Shown here one piece after another: positions 23,746 through 31,581 of a stretch of 64,000 bases of DNA. The notes under the pieces were generated by a model. That model ran no database searches. It saw only the letters and a list, made by a program, of their open reading frames with translations, and was not told the DNA's origin. The stretch is taken from positions 2,980,001-3,044,000 of the forward strand of contig NZ_CP050948.1 of assembly GCF_019443745.1 (NCBI RefSeq). The letters run 5' to 3'. A program made the position numbers and the translations under genes. The DNA comes from Iamia sp. SCSIO 61187. Lineage in GTDB: Bacteria; Actinomycetota; Acidimicrobiia; Acidimicrobiales; Iamiaceae. The first letter of the stretch is position 1, and each line of letters opens with the position of its first letter.

Positions 23746-25116
23746 ATGCTCACCGCCGAGCGCGACACACCGCACGACGCATCCCCCGCCGCCTGGAAGG
23801 CCCTCCCGGCGGCGCAGCAGCCGGACTGGCCCGATCCCGGTGCCCTCGACCGCGTGACCAAGGAGCTGGCCACCCTGCCGCCCCTGGTCGTGGCGAGCGA
23901 GAGCCGCGACCTCCTGGCCGCCCTGGGCCGGGTGGCCGACGGCGAGGCCTTCCTGCTCCAGGCCGGCGACTGCGCCGAGTCGTTCGACTCGTTCTCGGCC
24001 GAGTCGGTCAAGCGCCGGCTGCAGGTGATCCTGCAGATGGCGGTCGTGCTCACCTACTCCTCCGGGGTGCCCACGGTGAAGATCGGCCGCATCGCCGGCC
24101 AGTTCGCCAAGCCCCGCTCCTCGGGCACCGAGACCGTCGACGGCGTGACCCTCCCGTCGTTCCGGGGCCACATCGTCAACGGCGACGCCTTCACCGAGGA
24201 GGCCCGGGTCCCGGACCCGGGGCGCCTGCTCCAGGCGTACCACCAGTCGTCGTCGACCCTGAACCTGCTGCGCTCGCTGACCCGGGGCGGCTTCTCCGAC
24301 CTGGCCGAGGTGCACGCCTGGAACCAGGACTTCGTCACGGCGACCCCGCAGGGCCAGCAGTACAAGGCGCTGGCCGACGAGATCGGACGGGCCCTGCGGT
24401 TCATGACCGCCTGCGGCGTCGACACCGGGTCGCTGCCGACCCTGCACCAGACCGACTTCTTCACCAGCCACGAGGCCCTGCTCCTCCCCTACGAGGAGGC
24501 CCTCACCCGGCGGGACCCGATGAGCGGCGACCTCTACGCCACGTCGGCCCACATGATCTGGATCGGCGAGCGGACCCGGCAGCTCGACGGCGCCCACGTC
24601 GCCTACTTCGCCAGCGTGGCCAACCCCATCGGGTGCAAGGTCGGCCCCACGGCGACCCCCGAGGAGGTCCTCGCCCTGTGCGAGGCGCTCAACCCCGACC
24701 GCGTCCCCGGCCGGCTCACCCTCATCAGCCGCATGGGTGCGGCGAAGATCGAGGAGGGCCTCAAGCCGCTGCTGGCGGCGGTCCGCGACGCCGGCCACCC
24801 CGTCGTCTGGGCCTGCGACCCCATGCACGGCAACACCTTCACCTCCGACAGCGGCCACAAGACCCGTCGCGTCGACGACATCCTCGACGAGATCGCCGGG
24901 TTCTTCCGGGCCCACGCCGCCGAGGGCACCTGGGCCGGCGGCGTGCACGTCGAGCTCACCAGCGACGACGTGACCGAGTGCCTGGGCGGGTCCCACGAGA
25001 TCCTCGACTCCGACCTCGACACCCGCTACGAGACGGTGTGCGACCCCCGCCTCAACGGGCGCCAGTCGCTCGACCTGGCCTTCCGCGTCGCCGAGGCCCT
25101 GCGCGCCCGCTCCTGA
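23746..25116 (+). CDS. aroG: Class II DAHP synthase (3-deoxy-7-phosphoheptulonate synthase)
   Basis: ATG 23,746 gives 456 residues, normal for the plant/actinobacterial class II enzyme. Diagnostic blocks: LLQAGDCAESFDSFSAESVK, the KPRSSGTETVDGV loop with LPSFRGHIVNGDAF, EALLLPYEEALTRRD, CKVGPTATPEEV, RMGAAKIEEGLKPLL and VVWACDPMHGNTF. The Cys, Lys, His and Glu metal and substrate residues are visible. It condenses phosphoenolpyruvate and erythrose 4-phosphate, the first step to aromatic amino acids. The open frame continues upstream but lacks a better start. Confidence 0.95.
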   Translation: MLTAERDTPHDASPAAWKALPAAQQPDWPDPGALDRVTKELATLPPLVVASESRDLLAALGRVADGEAFLLQAGDCAESFDSFSAESVKRRLQVILQMAVVLTYSSGVPTVKIGRIAGQFAKPRSSGTETVDGVTLPSFRGHIVNGDAFTEEARVPDPGRLLQAYHQSSSTLNLLRSLTRGGFSDLAEVHAWNQDFVTATPQGQQYKALADEIGRALRFMTACGVDTGSLPTLHQTDFFTSHEALLLPYEEALTRRDPMSGDLYATSAHMIWIGERTRQLDGAHVAYFASVANPIGCKVGPTATPEEVLALCEALNPDRVPGRLTLISRMGAAKIEEGLKPLLAAVRDAGHPVVWACDPMHGNTFTSDSGHKTRRVDDILDEIAGFFRAHAAEGTWAGGVHVELTSDDVTECLGGSHEILDSDLDTRYETVCDPRLNGRQSLDLAFRVAEALRARS

Positions 25117-25119
25117 CGC

Positions 25120-25144
25120 ACGGAAGGTGCCTGGCACCATCCGT
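25120..25144. terminator. Palindromic terminator-like repeat after aroG
   Basis: ACGGAAGGTGCC and GGCACCATCCGT pair with one mismatch around a single T. It begins four bases after the aroG stop. The same palindrome, with perfect arms, occurs at 38,932-38,960. Confidence 0.65.
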
Positions 25145-25215
25145 GGCATGCATCCCCACCGGATCGGTGGGAGAAGCCGCTGGTCAGGGGTGACATCTCT
25201 GACCGGGCGGGAATG

Positions 25216-25221
25216 TTGACC
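25216..25221 (+). promoter_or_regulatory. Possible -35 of the sulfur operon
   Basis: TTGACC directly overlaps the 8-base palindrome acctaggt and is followed by an AT-richer stretch (ggtttgtcactcttt). No good -10 is seen at standard spacing, so this is tentative. Confidence 0.25.
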
Positions 25222-25252
25222 TAGGTGATCAGGTTTGTCACTCTTTGCGTGG

Positions 25253-25272
25253 CACCCCTCCGTGGAGGGGTG
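25253..25272 (+). promoter_or_regulatory. Leader hairpin before sulfite reductase
   Basis: CACCCCTCC (25,253-25,261) and GGAGGGGTG (25,264-25,272) are perfectly complementary with a 2-base gap. Cruciform DNA or a dimer operator is as likely as an RNA hairpin with so small a loop. It lies 29 bases before the ATG. Confidence 0.45.
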
Positions 25273-25301
25273 TGGTCCCACACCTGCGAGAGGCCCACCC
25301 G

Positions 25302-27083
25302 ATGCTCACCACCGAGATCGATCCCGAGCTCGACCCCGACCAGCTGGCCGACATCGAGAAGTTCGAGACGATGCTCGCCCGGCACCTCGAGGGGGCGATC
25401 GACGAGGACGCCTTCCGGGTCTTCCGCCTGAACAACGGGATCTACGGCCAGCGCCAGGGCGGCCACAACCAGATGGTGAGGGTCAAGATCCCCTACGGGT
25501 CGATCATGCCCGAGCAGCTCGAGATGTTCGCCGAGCTGGCCGACACCCACTCCCGGGGCTGGGGCCACATCACGACCCGCCAGAACGTCCAGTTCCACTA
25601 CGTCCAGCTGACCGACGTCCCCAACGTGCTCCGCAAGCTGGCCTCGGTGGGGATGACCACCCGGGAGGCCTGCGGCGACACCGTCCGCACCGTGCAGGGC
25701 TGCCACCTGGCCGGCGCCTGCCCCTTCGAGCACCTCGACATCAGCCCCTGGGCCGAGGCCGCCACCGAGCACTTCATCCGGAACCCGCTCAGCCAGCGCC
25801 TCCCCCGCAAGTTCAAGATCAACTTCTCGGGCTGCGCCACCGACTGCGGCCAGGCCATGTTCAACGACGCCGGCGTCATCGCCGTGAGCCGGCGCCGCGA
25901 CGACGGGACGATCGAGGCCGGCTTCCGGGTCTTCGTGGCCGGCGGGCTGGGCGCCAACCCCCACCCCGCCCTGGCCCTCGAGGAGTTCACGCCCCGCGAG
26001 GAGCTGATGGCCACCCTCGAGGCGATCCTCCGGGTGTTCAACAACCACGGCAACCGGGACAACAAGATCCGGGCCCGCATGAAGTGGCTCGTCGACACCA
26101 TGGGCTGGGAGGAGCTCCAGGCCCGGGTGCTCAAGGAGCGCAACCTCCTCGTCGCCTCCGCCACCTGGCCCGGCGGCATCCCCGAGCACGTCCAGAAGGT
26201 CGGCGACGCCCCCGCCGGCCGGTCGGCCACCGTCGAGCCCACGCCGATGGGCCAGGGCACCGCCGTGGCCATCCGATCGGGGGCCTACGAGGCCTGGGAG
26301 AGCGCCAACGTCGTCCGGGGCGAGGCCAAGGGCACCGTCTCGGCCTACGCCTGGAGCCGGCTGGGCGACGTCACCTCCGACCAGTTCCGGGCCCTCGCCG
26401 CCATCCAGCGCGAGCTCCACGCCGACGTGCGGCTCACCAACCGCCAGAACCTCGTGTTCCGGGGCCTCACCGAGGGCCAGCTGCCGCTGCTGTACGAGCG
26501 GTTGACGGCCATCGGCATGGCCGAGCCCGGCGCCGAGCTGGTGCGCGACGTGGTCGCCTGCCCCGGCGCCGACACCTGCAACCTGGCCGTGACCCAGAGC
26601 CGGGGCCTGGCCTCGGCCATCGGCGAGCAGCTCGAGGAGGAGGGGCTGGCCACCGTCGGCGGTGTCCGCATCAACATCTCCGGCTGCACCAACTCCTGCG
26701 GCCAGCACCACACCGCCGACATCGGCTTCTACGGCGCCGAGCGTCGGGCCCACGGCCAGGCCGCCCCCGGCTACCAGATGCTCCTCGGCGGCTACGTCGG
26801 CCAGGAGCAGGCCCACTTCGGGAACCGGGCCCTGCGGCTGCCGGCCAAGGCCGCCCCCGCCGCAGCCGCCGCCGTCGTCCGCCGCTTCGACGAGGAGCGC
26901 ACCGTCGGCGAGAGCTTCCGCTCCTGGCTCGACCGCTCCGGCGGGGCCAAGGGCGTGGCCGAGGGGCTCAAGGACCTGGGCGTGTTCCCGACCCCCGAGG
27001 ACGCCCCCGACTACTACGTCGACTACGGCGAGACCGGGCCCTACGAGGCCGAGGTCGGCGAAGGAGAGTGCGCCGCGTCATGA
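25302..27083 (+). CDS. sir: Ferredoxin-dependent sulfite (or nitrite) reductase
   Basis: ATG 25,302 gives 593 residues with the two-fold NIR_SIR arrangement: ferredoxin-like halves (GGHNQMVRVKIPYG; NRQNLVFRGLTEGQ) and two siroheme-fold domains. The 4Fe-4S/siroheme cysteines are intact in CPGADTC and SGCTNSCGQHH. It reduces sulfite to sulfide with electrons from ferredoxin. The APS reductase gene 40 bases downstream argues for sulfite over nitrite as the true substrate. The first domain also keeps a Cys pair (GCHLAGAC; SGCATDCGQ). A hairpin sits in the leader. Confidence 0.93.
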   Translation: MLTTEIDPELDPDQLADIEKFETMLARHLEGAIDEDAFRVFRLNNGIYGQRQGGHNQMVRVKIPYGSIMPEQLEMFAELADTHSRGWGHITTRQNVQFHYVQLTDVPNVLRKLASVGMTTREACGDTVRTVQGCHLAGACPFEHLDISPWAEAATEHFIRNPLSQRLPRKFKINFSGCATDCGQAMFNDAGVIAVSRRRDDGTIEAGFRVFVAGGLGANPHPALALEEFTPREELMATLEAILRVFNNHGNRDNKIRARMKWLVDTMGWEELQARVLKERNLLVASATWPGGIPEHVQKVGDAPAGRSATVEPTPMGQGTAVAIRSGAYEAWESANVVRGEAKGTVSAYAWSRLGDVTSDQFRALAAIQRELHADVRLTNRQNLVFRGLTEGQLPLLYERLTAIGMAEPGAELVRDVVACPGADTCNLAVTQSRGLASAIGEQLEEEGLATVGGVRINISGCTNSCGQHHTADIGFYGAERRAHGQAAPGYQMLLGGYVGQEQAHFGNRALRLPAKAAPAAAAAVVRRFDEERTVGESFRSWLDRSGGAKGVAEGLKDLGVFPTPEDAPDYYVDYGETGPYEAEVGEGECAAS

Positions 27084-27123
27084 GCCCGTTCCCCCCCTCC
27101 GCACCCCGCCCCGCGAGGATCCC

Positions 27124-27825
27124 ATGAGTGCCATCACCGGACCGGGGATCGGGCCGCTGGCCATCCCCGACTTCAGCGACGAGGAGCTGGCCGAGCTCAA
27201 CCGCGAGTTCGAGCACCTCCCCGCCTCGAAGATCATCCAGTGGGCGGTCGACACCTTCGCCCCCCACCTGTGCATGACGGCCTCGTTCACCGACGCCGTG
27301 CTGATCGACCTCGCCGTCCAGGTCGACCCGGGCATCGAGGTGGTGTTCATCGACACCGGCTACCACTTCCCCGAGACGCTCCAGACCGTCGAGGACGTGC
27401 GCCGCCACTACGGCCTCAACCTGCGGATGATGACCGTCGCCCGCCAGGAGGAGGAGCTGTGGGCGGCCGACCCGGCCAACTGCTGCTCGGCGGTGAAGGT
27501 CGGCCAGCTCGACCGGGCCCTCGCCGGCAAGGCGGCCTGGATGAGCGGGCTGCGCCGGGCCGACGCCGGCACCCGGGAGACGGCACCGATCGTCGTGCGC
27601 GACCTGCGGGGCCTGGTGAAGGTGAACCCCATCGCCACCTGGTCCGACCTCGACGTGCAGGGCTACATCGCCGACCACGAGGTCCCGGTGAACCCGCTGA
27701 CCCAGCAGGGCTACCCCTCGATCGGCTGCATGCCGTGCACCTCGAAGGTGGCCGACGGCGAGGACGCCCGCGCCGGCCGCTGGCGGGGCTCCGACAAGAC
27801 CGAGTGCGGCCTGCACCTCAGCTAG
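27124..27825 (+). CDS. cysH: Assimilatory APS (adenylyl sulfate) reductase
   Basis: The 233-residue protein has the PAPS-reductase fold: SFTDAVLIDLAVQVDPGIEV, FIDTGYHFPETL and the C-terminal ECGLHL with the catalytic Cys. It also carries the paired cysteines NCCSAVK and CMPC that hold a 4Fe-4S cluster, which marks it as an APS rather than PAPS reductase. It forms sulfite for the enzyme encoded just upstream. Its last eight bases overlap the converging DUF3592 gene. The enzymes making APS are not in the window. Confidence 0.94.
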   Translation: MSAITGPGIGPLAIPDFSDEELAELNREFEHLPASKIIQWAVDTFAPHLCMTASFTDAVLIDLAVQVDPGIEVVFIDTGYHFPETLQTVEDVRRHYGLNLRMMTVARQEEELWAADPANCCSAVKVGQLDRALAGKAAWMSGLRRADAGTRETAPIVVRDLRGLVKVNPIATWSDLDVQGYIADHEVPVNPLTQQGYPSIGCMPCTSKVADGEDARAGRWRGSDKTECGLHLS

Positions 27826-28285
27826 AGGTCGATGCCGCCGCCCGCCGGCGGCGGGCCTCCCGGCGGGCGGTCACCGTGGGCCAGACCGCGATCAGCCCGG
27901 CGGGGACGCCGACGGACCCGGCGAGCAGGGCCTTCTCGGTCCAGACCGGCACCGGGTCCTCCACCGCCTCGGCCGTCGACGGCCGGTCCGGGTCGTAGCG
28001 GATGCGGAGCCTGTCGGAGGTCGGGCGGGCCTCGGTGGCCACCGAGGCCCTGGCCTCGGCGCCGTCGGGCAGGTCGAAGCGGACCAGCGTGTCGTGGTAG
28101 CCGATGAGGGTGCGGTTGGTCTCGACCTCGACGACCTCGGCCACGACCTCGACGCCTTCGTCGCGGAGCCGCTCCTCCCGGACCCGGTCCCCGATCCCCG
28201 ACCCCGCGGCCCAGAGGCCGATCACCCCCAGGAGGGCGACCGGGATCCAGCGCTGCCAGGGTTCCGTCCGCTCCCACCGGGCCAC
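27818..28285 (-). CDS. DUF3592-like membrane protein
   Basis: I start at GTG 28,285 behind caggag; the upstream open frame crosses the 70-bp repeats. The 155-residue protein has two membrane helices (IPVALLGVIGLWAAGSGIG, and LAGSVGVPAGLIAVWPTV near the end) bracketing a soluble strand-rich domain of about 90 residues. That domain has LIGYHDTLVRFDLPDG and RLRIRYDPDRPS, the usual DUF3592 pattern, where the RxYDPxxP motif is most conserved. Function is unknown. Confidence 0.75.
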   Translation of the reverse strand: MARWERTEPWQRWIPVALLGVIGLWAAGSGIGDRVREERLRDEGVEVVAEVVEVETNRTLIGYHDTLVRFDLPDGAEARASVATEARPTSDRLRIRYDPDRPSTAEAVEDPVPVWTEKALLAGSVGVPAGLIAVWPTVTARREARRRRAAASTSS

Positions 28286-28604
28286 GGGTCGCTCCTGTGT
28301 CAGGCGACGTCGGCGAGCAGGTGCGCCGGGGTCGTCGAGGTGTTGGGTTCTGTTCGCGCCAGGCGACACACCTGGCCGGGAGCGGTGTCAGAACGGCGAT
28401 GGCCGCGTCGACCGTCGTTCTGGTCGCGCCAGGCGACATCGGTGTCCGACAGCTGTGTCAGAACGGTGCTGGCGGTCACGTCCCGCGCGACCGGAGGCCG
28501 GGACGAAGCATGCTGCCCACCGACGACACCGACGGTCGGAGCCACGCCCTCGGACGACGACCAACGTGACATCGACGGCGACGGTAGCGGGCGGCGACCC
28601 CCCT
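28286..28604. other. Intergenic region with 70-bp tandem repeat
   Basis: Between the DUF3592 and O-methyltransferase genes, both read leftward. No protein gene is supported. The notable content is the repeat pair at 28,347-28,464. Confidence 0.6.
28347..28464. repeat. Two 48-nt units with inverted ends, 70-bp period
   Basis: Units at 28,347-28,394 and 28,417-28,464 both begin GTTCTG, continue TCGCGCCAGGCGACA, and end TGTGTCAGAAC or GGTGTCAGAAC. The ends GTTCTG and CAGAAC are inverted repeats. The unit starts are exactly 70 bases apart, while the centres differ. The pattern suggests a REP-like or structured RNA element under selection for its ends. Confidence 0.65.
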
Positions 28605-29261
28605 CTAGCGCCGGACGTTGAGGGTGACGCCGTCGCCCACCGTCACCATGACGGTGCCGACCCGGTCGTCGGCGACGGCATGGTCGTTGTAGGTGCGGAT
28701 GGCGGTGCGGTTGGCGTCGGCCTCGTCGGGCTCGACGACGTCGCCGCCCCACAGGGTGTTGTCGACGGCGAGCAGCCCGCCGGGCCGGAGCCGGGGCACG
28801 AGGAGCTCGTGGTAGGTCACGTAGCCGGGCTTGTCGGCGTCGACGAAGGCCAGGTCGATGGGCTCGCCGTCGAAGAGGTCGCCGGCGAGGGTCTCGGCCG
28901 CCGGGGCGATGCGGAGGTCGATGCGATCGGCGACGCCGGCGTCGTCCCAGGCCTGCCGGGCGATCGCCGTCCACTCCTCGCTCACGTCGCAGCAGACGAG
29001 ACGCCCACCGGCGGCCAGCCCGCGGGCGATCGCCAGCGCCGACATGCCCGTGAAGGTCCCCACCTCGACCGCCCGCCGGGTCCCGGTCAGCCGGGCCAGG
29101 GCGGTCATCAGGGCGGCCTGGTCGGCGCCGATCTGCATCCCGGCCACGTCGCCCAGCTCCGCCGTCCGGGCCACCAGGTCGGCCGCGACCGCGTCGAGCG
29201 GGTCGGAGTGGGCCTCGACGTAGGCGGCCAGGGCATCGGAGGTCAGGAACGAGCGGCTCAT
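28605..29261 (-). CDS. SAM-dependent O-methyltransferase (class I, CCoAOMT-like)
   Basis: ATG 29,261-29,259 gives 218 residues. Visible blocks: QIGADQAALMTALARL, then VEVGTFTGMSALAIARGL (SAM loop), VCCDVSEEW, LAFVDADKPGYVTYHELLVP (metal-binding D-A-D-K) and LLAVDNTLWGGDVV. This is the O-methyltransferase family 3 that methylates catechol-type oxygens with a divalent metal. The substrate is unknown. A TAGCGT hexamer seven bases before the ATG suggests a leaderless transcript. Confidence 0.92.
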   Translation of the reverse strand: MSRSFLTSDALAAYVEAHSDPLDAVAADLVARTAELGDVAGMQIGADQAALMTALARLTGTRRAVEVGTFTGMSALAIARGLAAGGRLVCCDVSEEWTAIARQAWDDAGVADRIDLRIAPAAETLAGDLFDGEPIDLAFVDADKPGYVTYHELLVPRLRPGGLLAVDNTLWGGDVVEPDEADANRTAIRTYNDHAVADDRVGTVMVTVGDGVTLNVRR

Positions 29262-29268
29262 GGCCCCG

Positions 29269-29274
29269 ACGCTA
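29269..29274 (-). promoter_or_regulatory. -10-like hexamer of the O-methyltransferase
   Basis: Minus-strand TAGCGT ends seven bases before the ATG at 29,261. Confidence 0.4.
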
Positions 29275-29382
29275 TGCCCCGGGTCCCGCGGGTGATCCGT
29301 CGCCGCCCCCGTCGGGGGCACCGCTCCAGGTCCGCCCGTCGCGGCCGATAGCGTCTGGGTCCGGACGCCTGGAGGACGCGGC

Positions 29383-29943
29383 ATGCTCGATCTGACCGAG
29401 GACACCCTCGCTCCCGACGTCGTCGTCCGCCGCGCCCCGTCCACCGACATCGACGTCCGCCCCGGCCCGTCCGGAGCGCCGCCGGTGGTGGGTGTCTCCG
29501 AGGGGGCCGTGTGGGCCCGGGCCGAGACCGACAGCACCGGGATCGACGTCGGCCACGGATCGCTCAACGTCGTGATCCGGTCGGGGACGGTCCTGATCGA
29601 CGCCCAGGCCGGCGCCGGGCTGCTGATCATCCTGCGCGGCGAGGCCGAGGTCTCCGCCGGCGGCGAGCTCGACCGGGTGGCGCAGGCGGGCGACGCCCTG
29701 ACCTTCGACGCCACCGGCCGCATCAGCGACCCGGACCCCGTCGACGCCGGGGAGCTGGCCCGCGACCCGTTCGTCAGCCTCAACCTCGTGCTCGACGCCC
29801 TCGGCGGCGTGCCCGTGCTGTTCCCCGCCGCCGACGCGCCGGCACCGTCGTCGAGCGGGCGGCTGGGCGCGCCGGCGCCCGTCGACGACATGGTGCCGGA
29901 CCGGCGCCGGAGCAAGGGGCTCTTCACTCGCGCCAAGCGCTAG
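29383..29943 (+). CDS. Hypothetical strand-rich (cupin/FecR-like) protein
   Basis: ATG 29,383 follows ggagg and gives 186 residues. Residues about 40-120 alternate short strands and glycine turns (GSLNVVIRSGTVLIDAQAGA, then LLIILRGEAEVSAGG), resembling a beta-roll or cupin-like fold. No metal-binding histidines are seen. The C-terminal 50 residues are Pro/Ser-rich and end in a basic KGLFTRAKR tail. The function is not recognised. It converges on the serine protease gene, with a hairpin between. Confidence 0.55.
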   Translation: MLDLTEDTLAPDVVVRRAPSTDIDVRPGPSGAPPVVGVSEGAVWARAETDSTGIDVGHGSLNVVIRSGTVLIDAQAGAGLLIILRGEAEVSAGGELDRVAQAGDALTFDATGRISDPDPVDAGELARDPFVSLNLVLDALGGVPVLFPAADAPAPSSSGRLGAPAPVDDMVPDRRRSKGLFTRAKR

Positions 29944-29951
29944 TGGGCCTC

Positions 29952-29970
29952 GACGGTCCGGGGGACCGTC
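29952..29970. terminator. Bidirectional hairpin between convergent genes
   Basis: GACGGTCC and GGACCGTC form a perfect 8-bp stem with a 3-base loop, exactly between the stop at 29,943 and the minus-strand stop at 29,969-29,971. Confidence 0.65.
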
Positions 29971-31507
29971 AGAAGCGATGGGCGTACTCGTAGCCCCTGA
30001 TGATGGTGCTGACGAGCGACTGCGACGACCGGGTGCGCCAGAAGCCGATGTCGCCCTCCGCCGGCGTCCGGCGCAGCAGGCCGAAGAAGGTGATGATCAC
30101 CGAGGTGTCGGCCGCCGTCGCCGCCTCGAGCTCGGCCGACTCCGAGAACCCCACCATCACCCCACCCCGGGTCCGGCGCCCGCTCTCGAGCTCACCGACC
30201 CAGAAGTCGAGGTCCGACGGCGACGGGTCCCGGTGGAGGACGTTCTCGTAGACCCGGTCGACGAAGGCGGTGTCGTCGAGGTCCCCGTACTCGGCCTGGA
30301 ACTCCTGACCCGCCACCATGATGGTCGCCACCCGCGTGAGCGAGACGCCGCCGTTGACCCGGCCCCACCAGTACCGCATCCCGCCCGTGTCCGGTCGGCG
30401 TCGCAGCACCGCCTGGTACAGCCGGACGATGCCGCCGGTCCGGCCCTGGTACGCCCGCTGGGCGAGGACCTCGTGGGCGAACACGTCGGGCCGCTGGCCG
30501 TCGTGGAGCTGGGCCACGCCGATGAACAGCTCCCGGTCGGTCGGGAGCCGGTCGTAGGCGTCGACGTACATGCGGCGCACGAAGGCCACGGCGTCGGGCT
30601 GGGCGCCGTAGCGGACCTGCTCGTGGATCCACGTCGAGTAGGCGGCCACCCGGGTGTAGATGCCGGGGTACCCGCTCCGGGCGCAGCCCAGGCCGGTGCT
30701 GACGATGCCGACCTGGATCCACGAGCCGCCGCGATCCTCGACCAGGGGTCCGCCGCTGTCGCCCTGGCACGAGTCCCGTCCCAGGCGCGCCGCGCAGACC
30801 ATCGTCGACTGCTGGTAGAAGCCGGGGTAGGCGTCCTGGCACGCCGAGGGCGACGACACGTCGACGGTCACCTGGCGCAGCCGGGCCGGGATCGTGGAGG
30901 AGCCCTCCTGGGTCACGCCCCAGCCGGTCGCCACCACGTCGGTGCCCGCCGGTGGGCTCACCCCCTGGGCGGTGAGGGGCTGGACCGGGATCGAGGCCGG
31001 CGCCGGCTCGTCGAGGCGGATGAGGGCGAGGTCGTTGCGGTCGTCGACCCCGTCCCACGCCGGGTGGAAGCGGAACTCCCTGCTGTCGATGCGGACCCCG
31101 CCGGCGGTGAGGTCCTGCGTGCCGACGAGGACCTGGATCGTCGCCGGGGTCTCGACCAGGTCGGCCTGCCCGGGACGCACGTCGTAGAGGCAGTGGGCGG
31201 CGGTGAGCACCCAGCTGCGCTGGACGAGCGTCCCGCCGCAGCGCAACCCCCGGTGGCTGCTGGGGTCGTTCGCCCGCACGAGGGCGACCTGCGAGGGCCA
31301 GGCGCCGGGAGCGGCCTCGGTGCCGCCGACGATCTGGGTCTGGGGATCGTCCACTTCGGGCTCGCTCGTCTCGCCCCCGGGAGCCGGGGCGAAGGGGCCG
31401 GGCTCCTCGGCCGCCACCGGGGCGGGAGCCGCGCCCACCAGCACCCCCAGGGCCACCGCCCCCACCAGCAGGCGCCGGAGCGCGGTCGCACGTCGTGCCT
31501 GGTCCAT
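29969..31507 (-). CDS. Secreted trypsin-like serine protease with DUF4214 tail
   Basis: The 512-residue precursor has a signal peptide (LLVGAVALGVLVGAAPAPVAA), an acidic propeptide and a chymotrypsin-fold domain starting at about IVGGTEAAPGAWPSQ. The triad is His105 (LTAAHC), Asp159 (NDLALIRL) and Ser251 (GDSGGP). Asp245, six before the serine, predicts cleavage after Lys or Arg. The DUF4214 module (about 305-505) carries RLPTDRELFIGVAQL, VLRRRPDTGGMRYWW, VLHRDPSPSDLDFW and GRRTRGGVMVGFSES. It starts 74 bases left of its paralogue and reads in the same direction. The DUF4214 part may tether it to the cell surface. Confidence 0.93.
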   Translation of the reverse strand: MDQARRATALRRLLVGAVALGVLVGAAPAPVAAEEPGPFAPAPGGETSEPEVDDPQTQIVGGTEAAPGAWPSQVALVRANDPSSHRGLRCGGTLVQRSWVLTAAHCLYDVRPGQADLVETPATIQVLVGTQDLTAGGVRIDSREFRFHPAWDGVDDRNDLALIRLDEPAPASIPVQPLTAQGVSPPAGTDVVATGWGVTQEGSSTIPARLRQVTVDVSSPSACQDAYPGFYQQSTMVCAARLGRDSCQGDSGGPLVEDRGGSWIQVGIVSTGLGCARSGYPGIYTRVAAYSTWIHEQVRYGAQPDAVAFVRRMYVDAYDRLPTDRELFIGVAQLHDGQRPDVFAHEVLAQRAYQGRTGGIVRLYQAVLRRRPDTGGMRYWWGRVNGGVSLTRVATIMVAGQEFQAEYGDLDDTAFVDRVYENVLHRDPSPSDLDFWVGELESGRRTRGGVMVGFSESAELEAATAADTSVIITFFGLLRRTPAEGDIGFWRTRSSQSLVSTIIRGYEYAHRF

Positions 31508-31581
31508 CGAGCGTCTCCCTCGGCCGGGCGGGACGGTAGCAGCGCGCCACGGGGCGGCGGCGGGGGCCCGACGCGCCGCGG

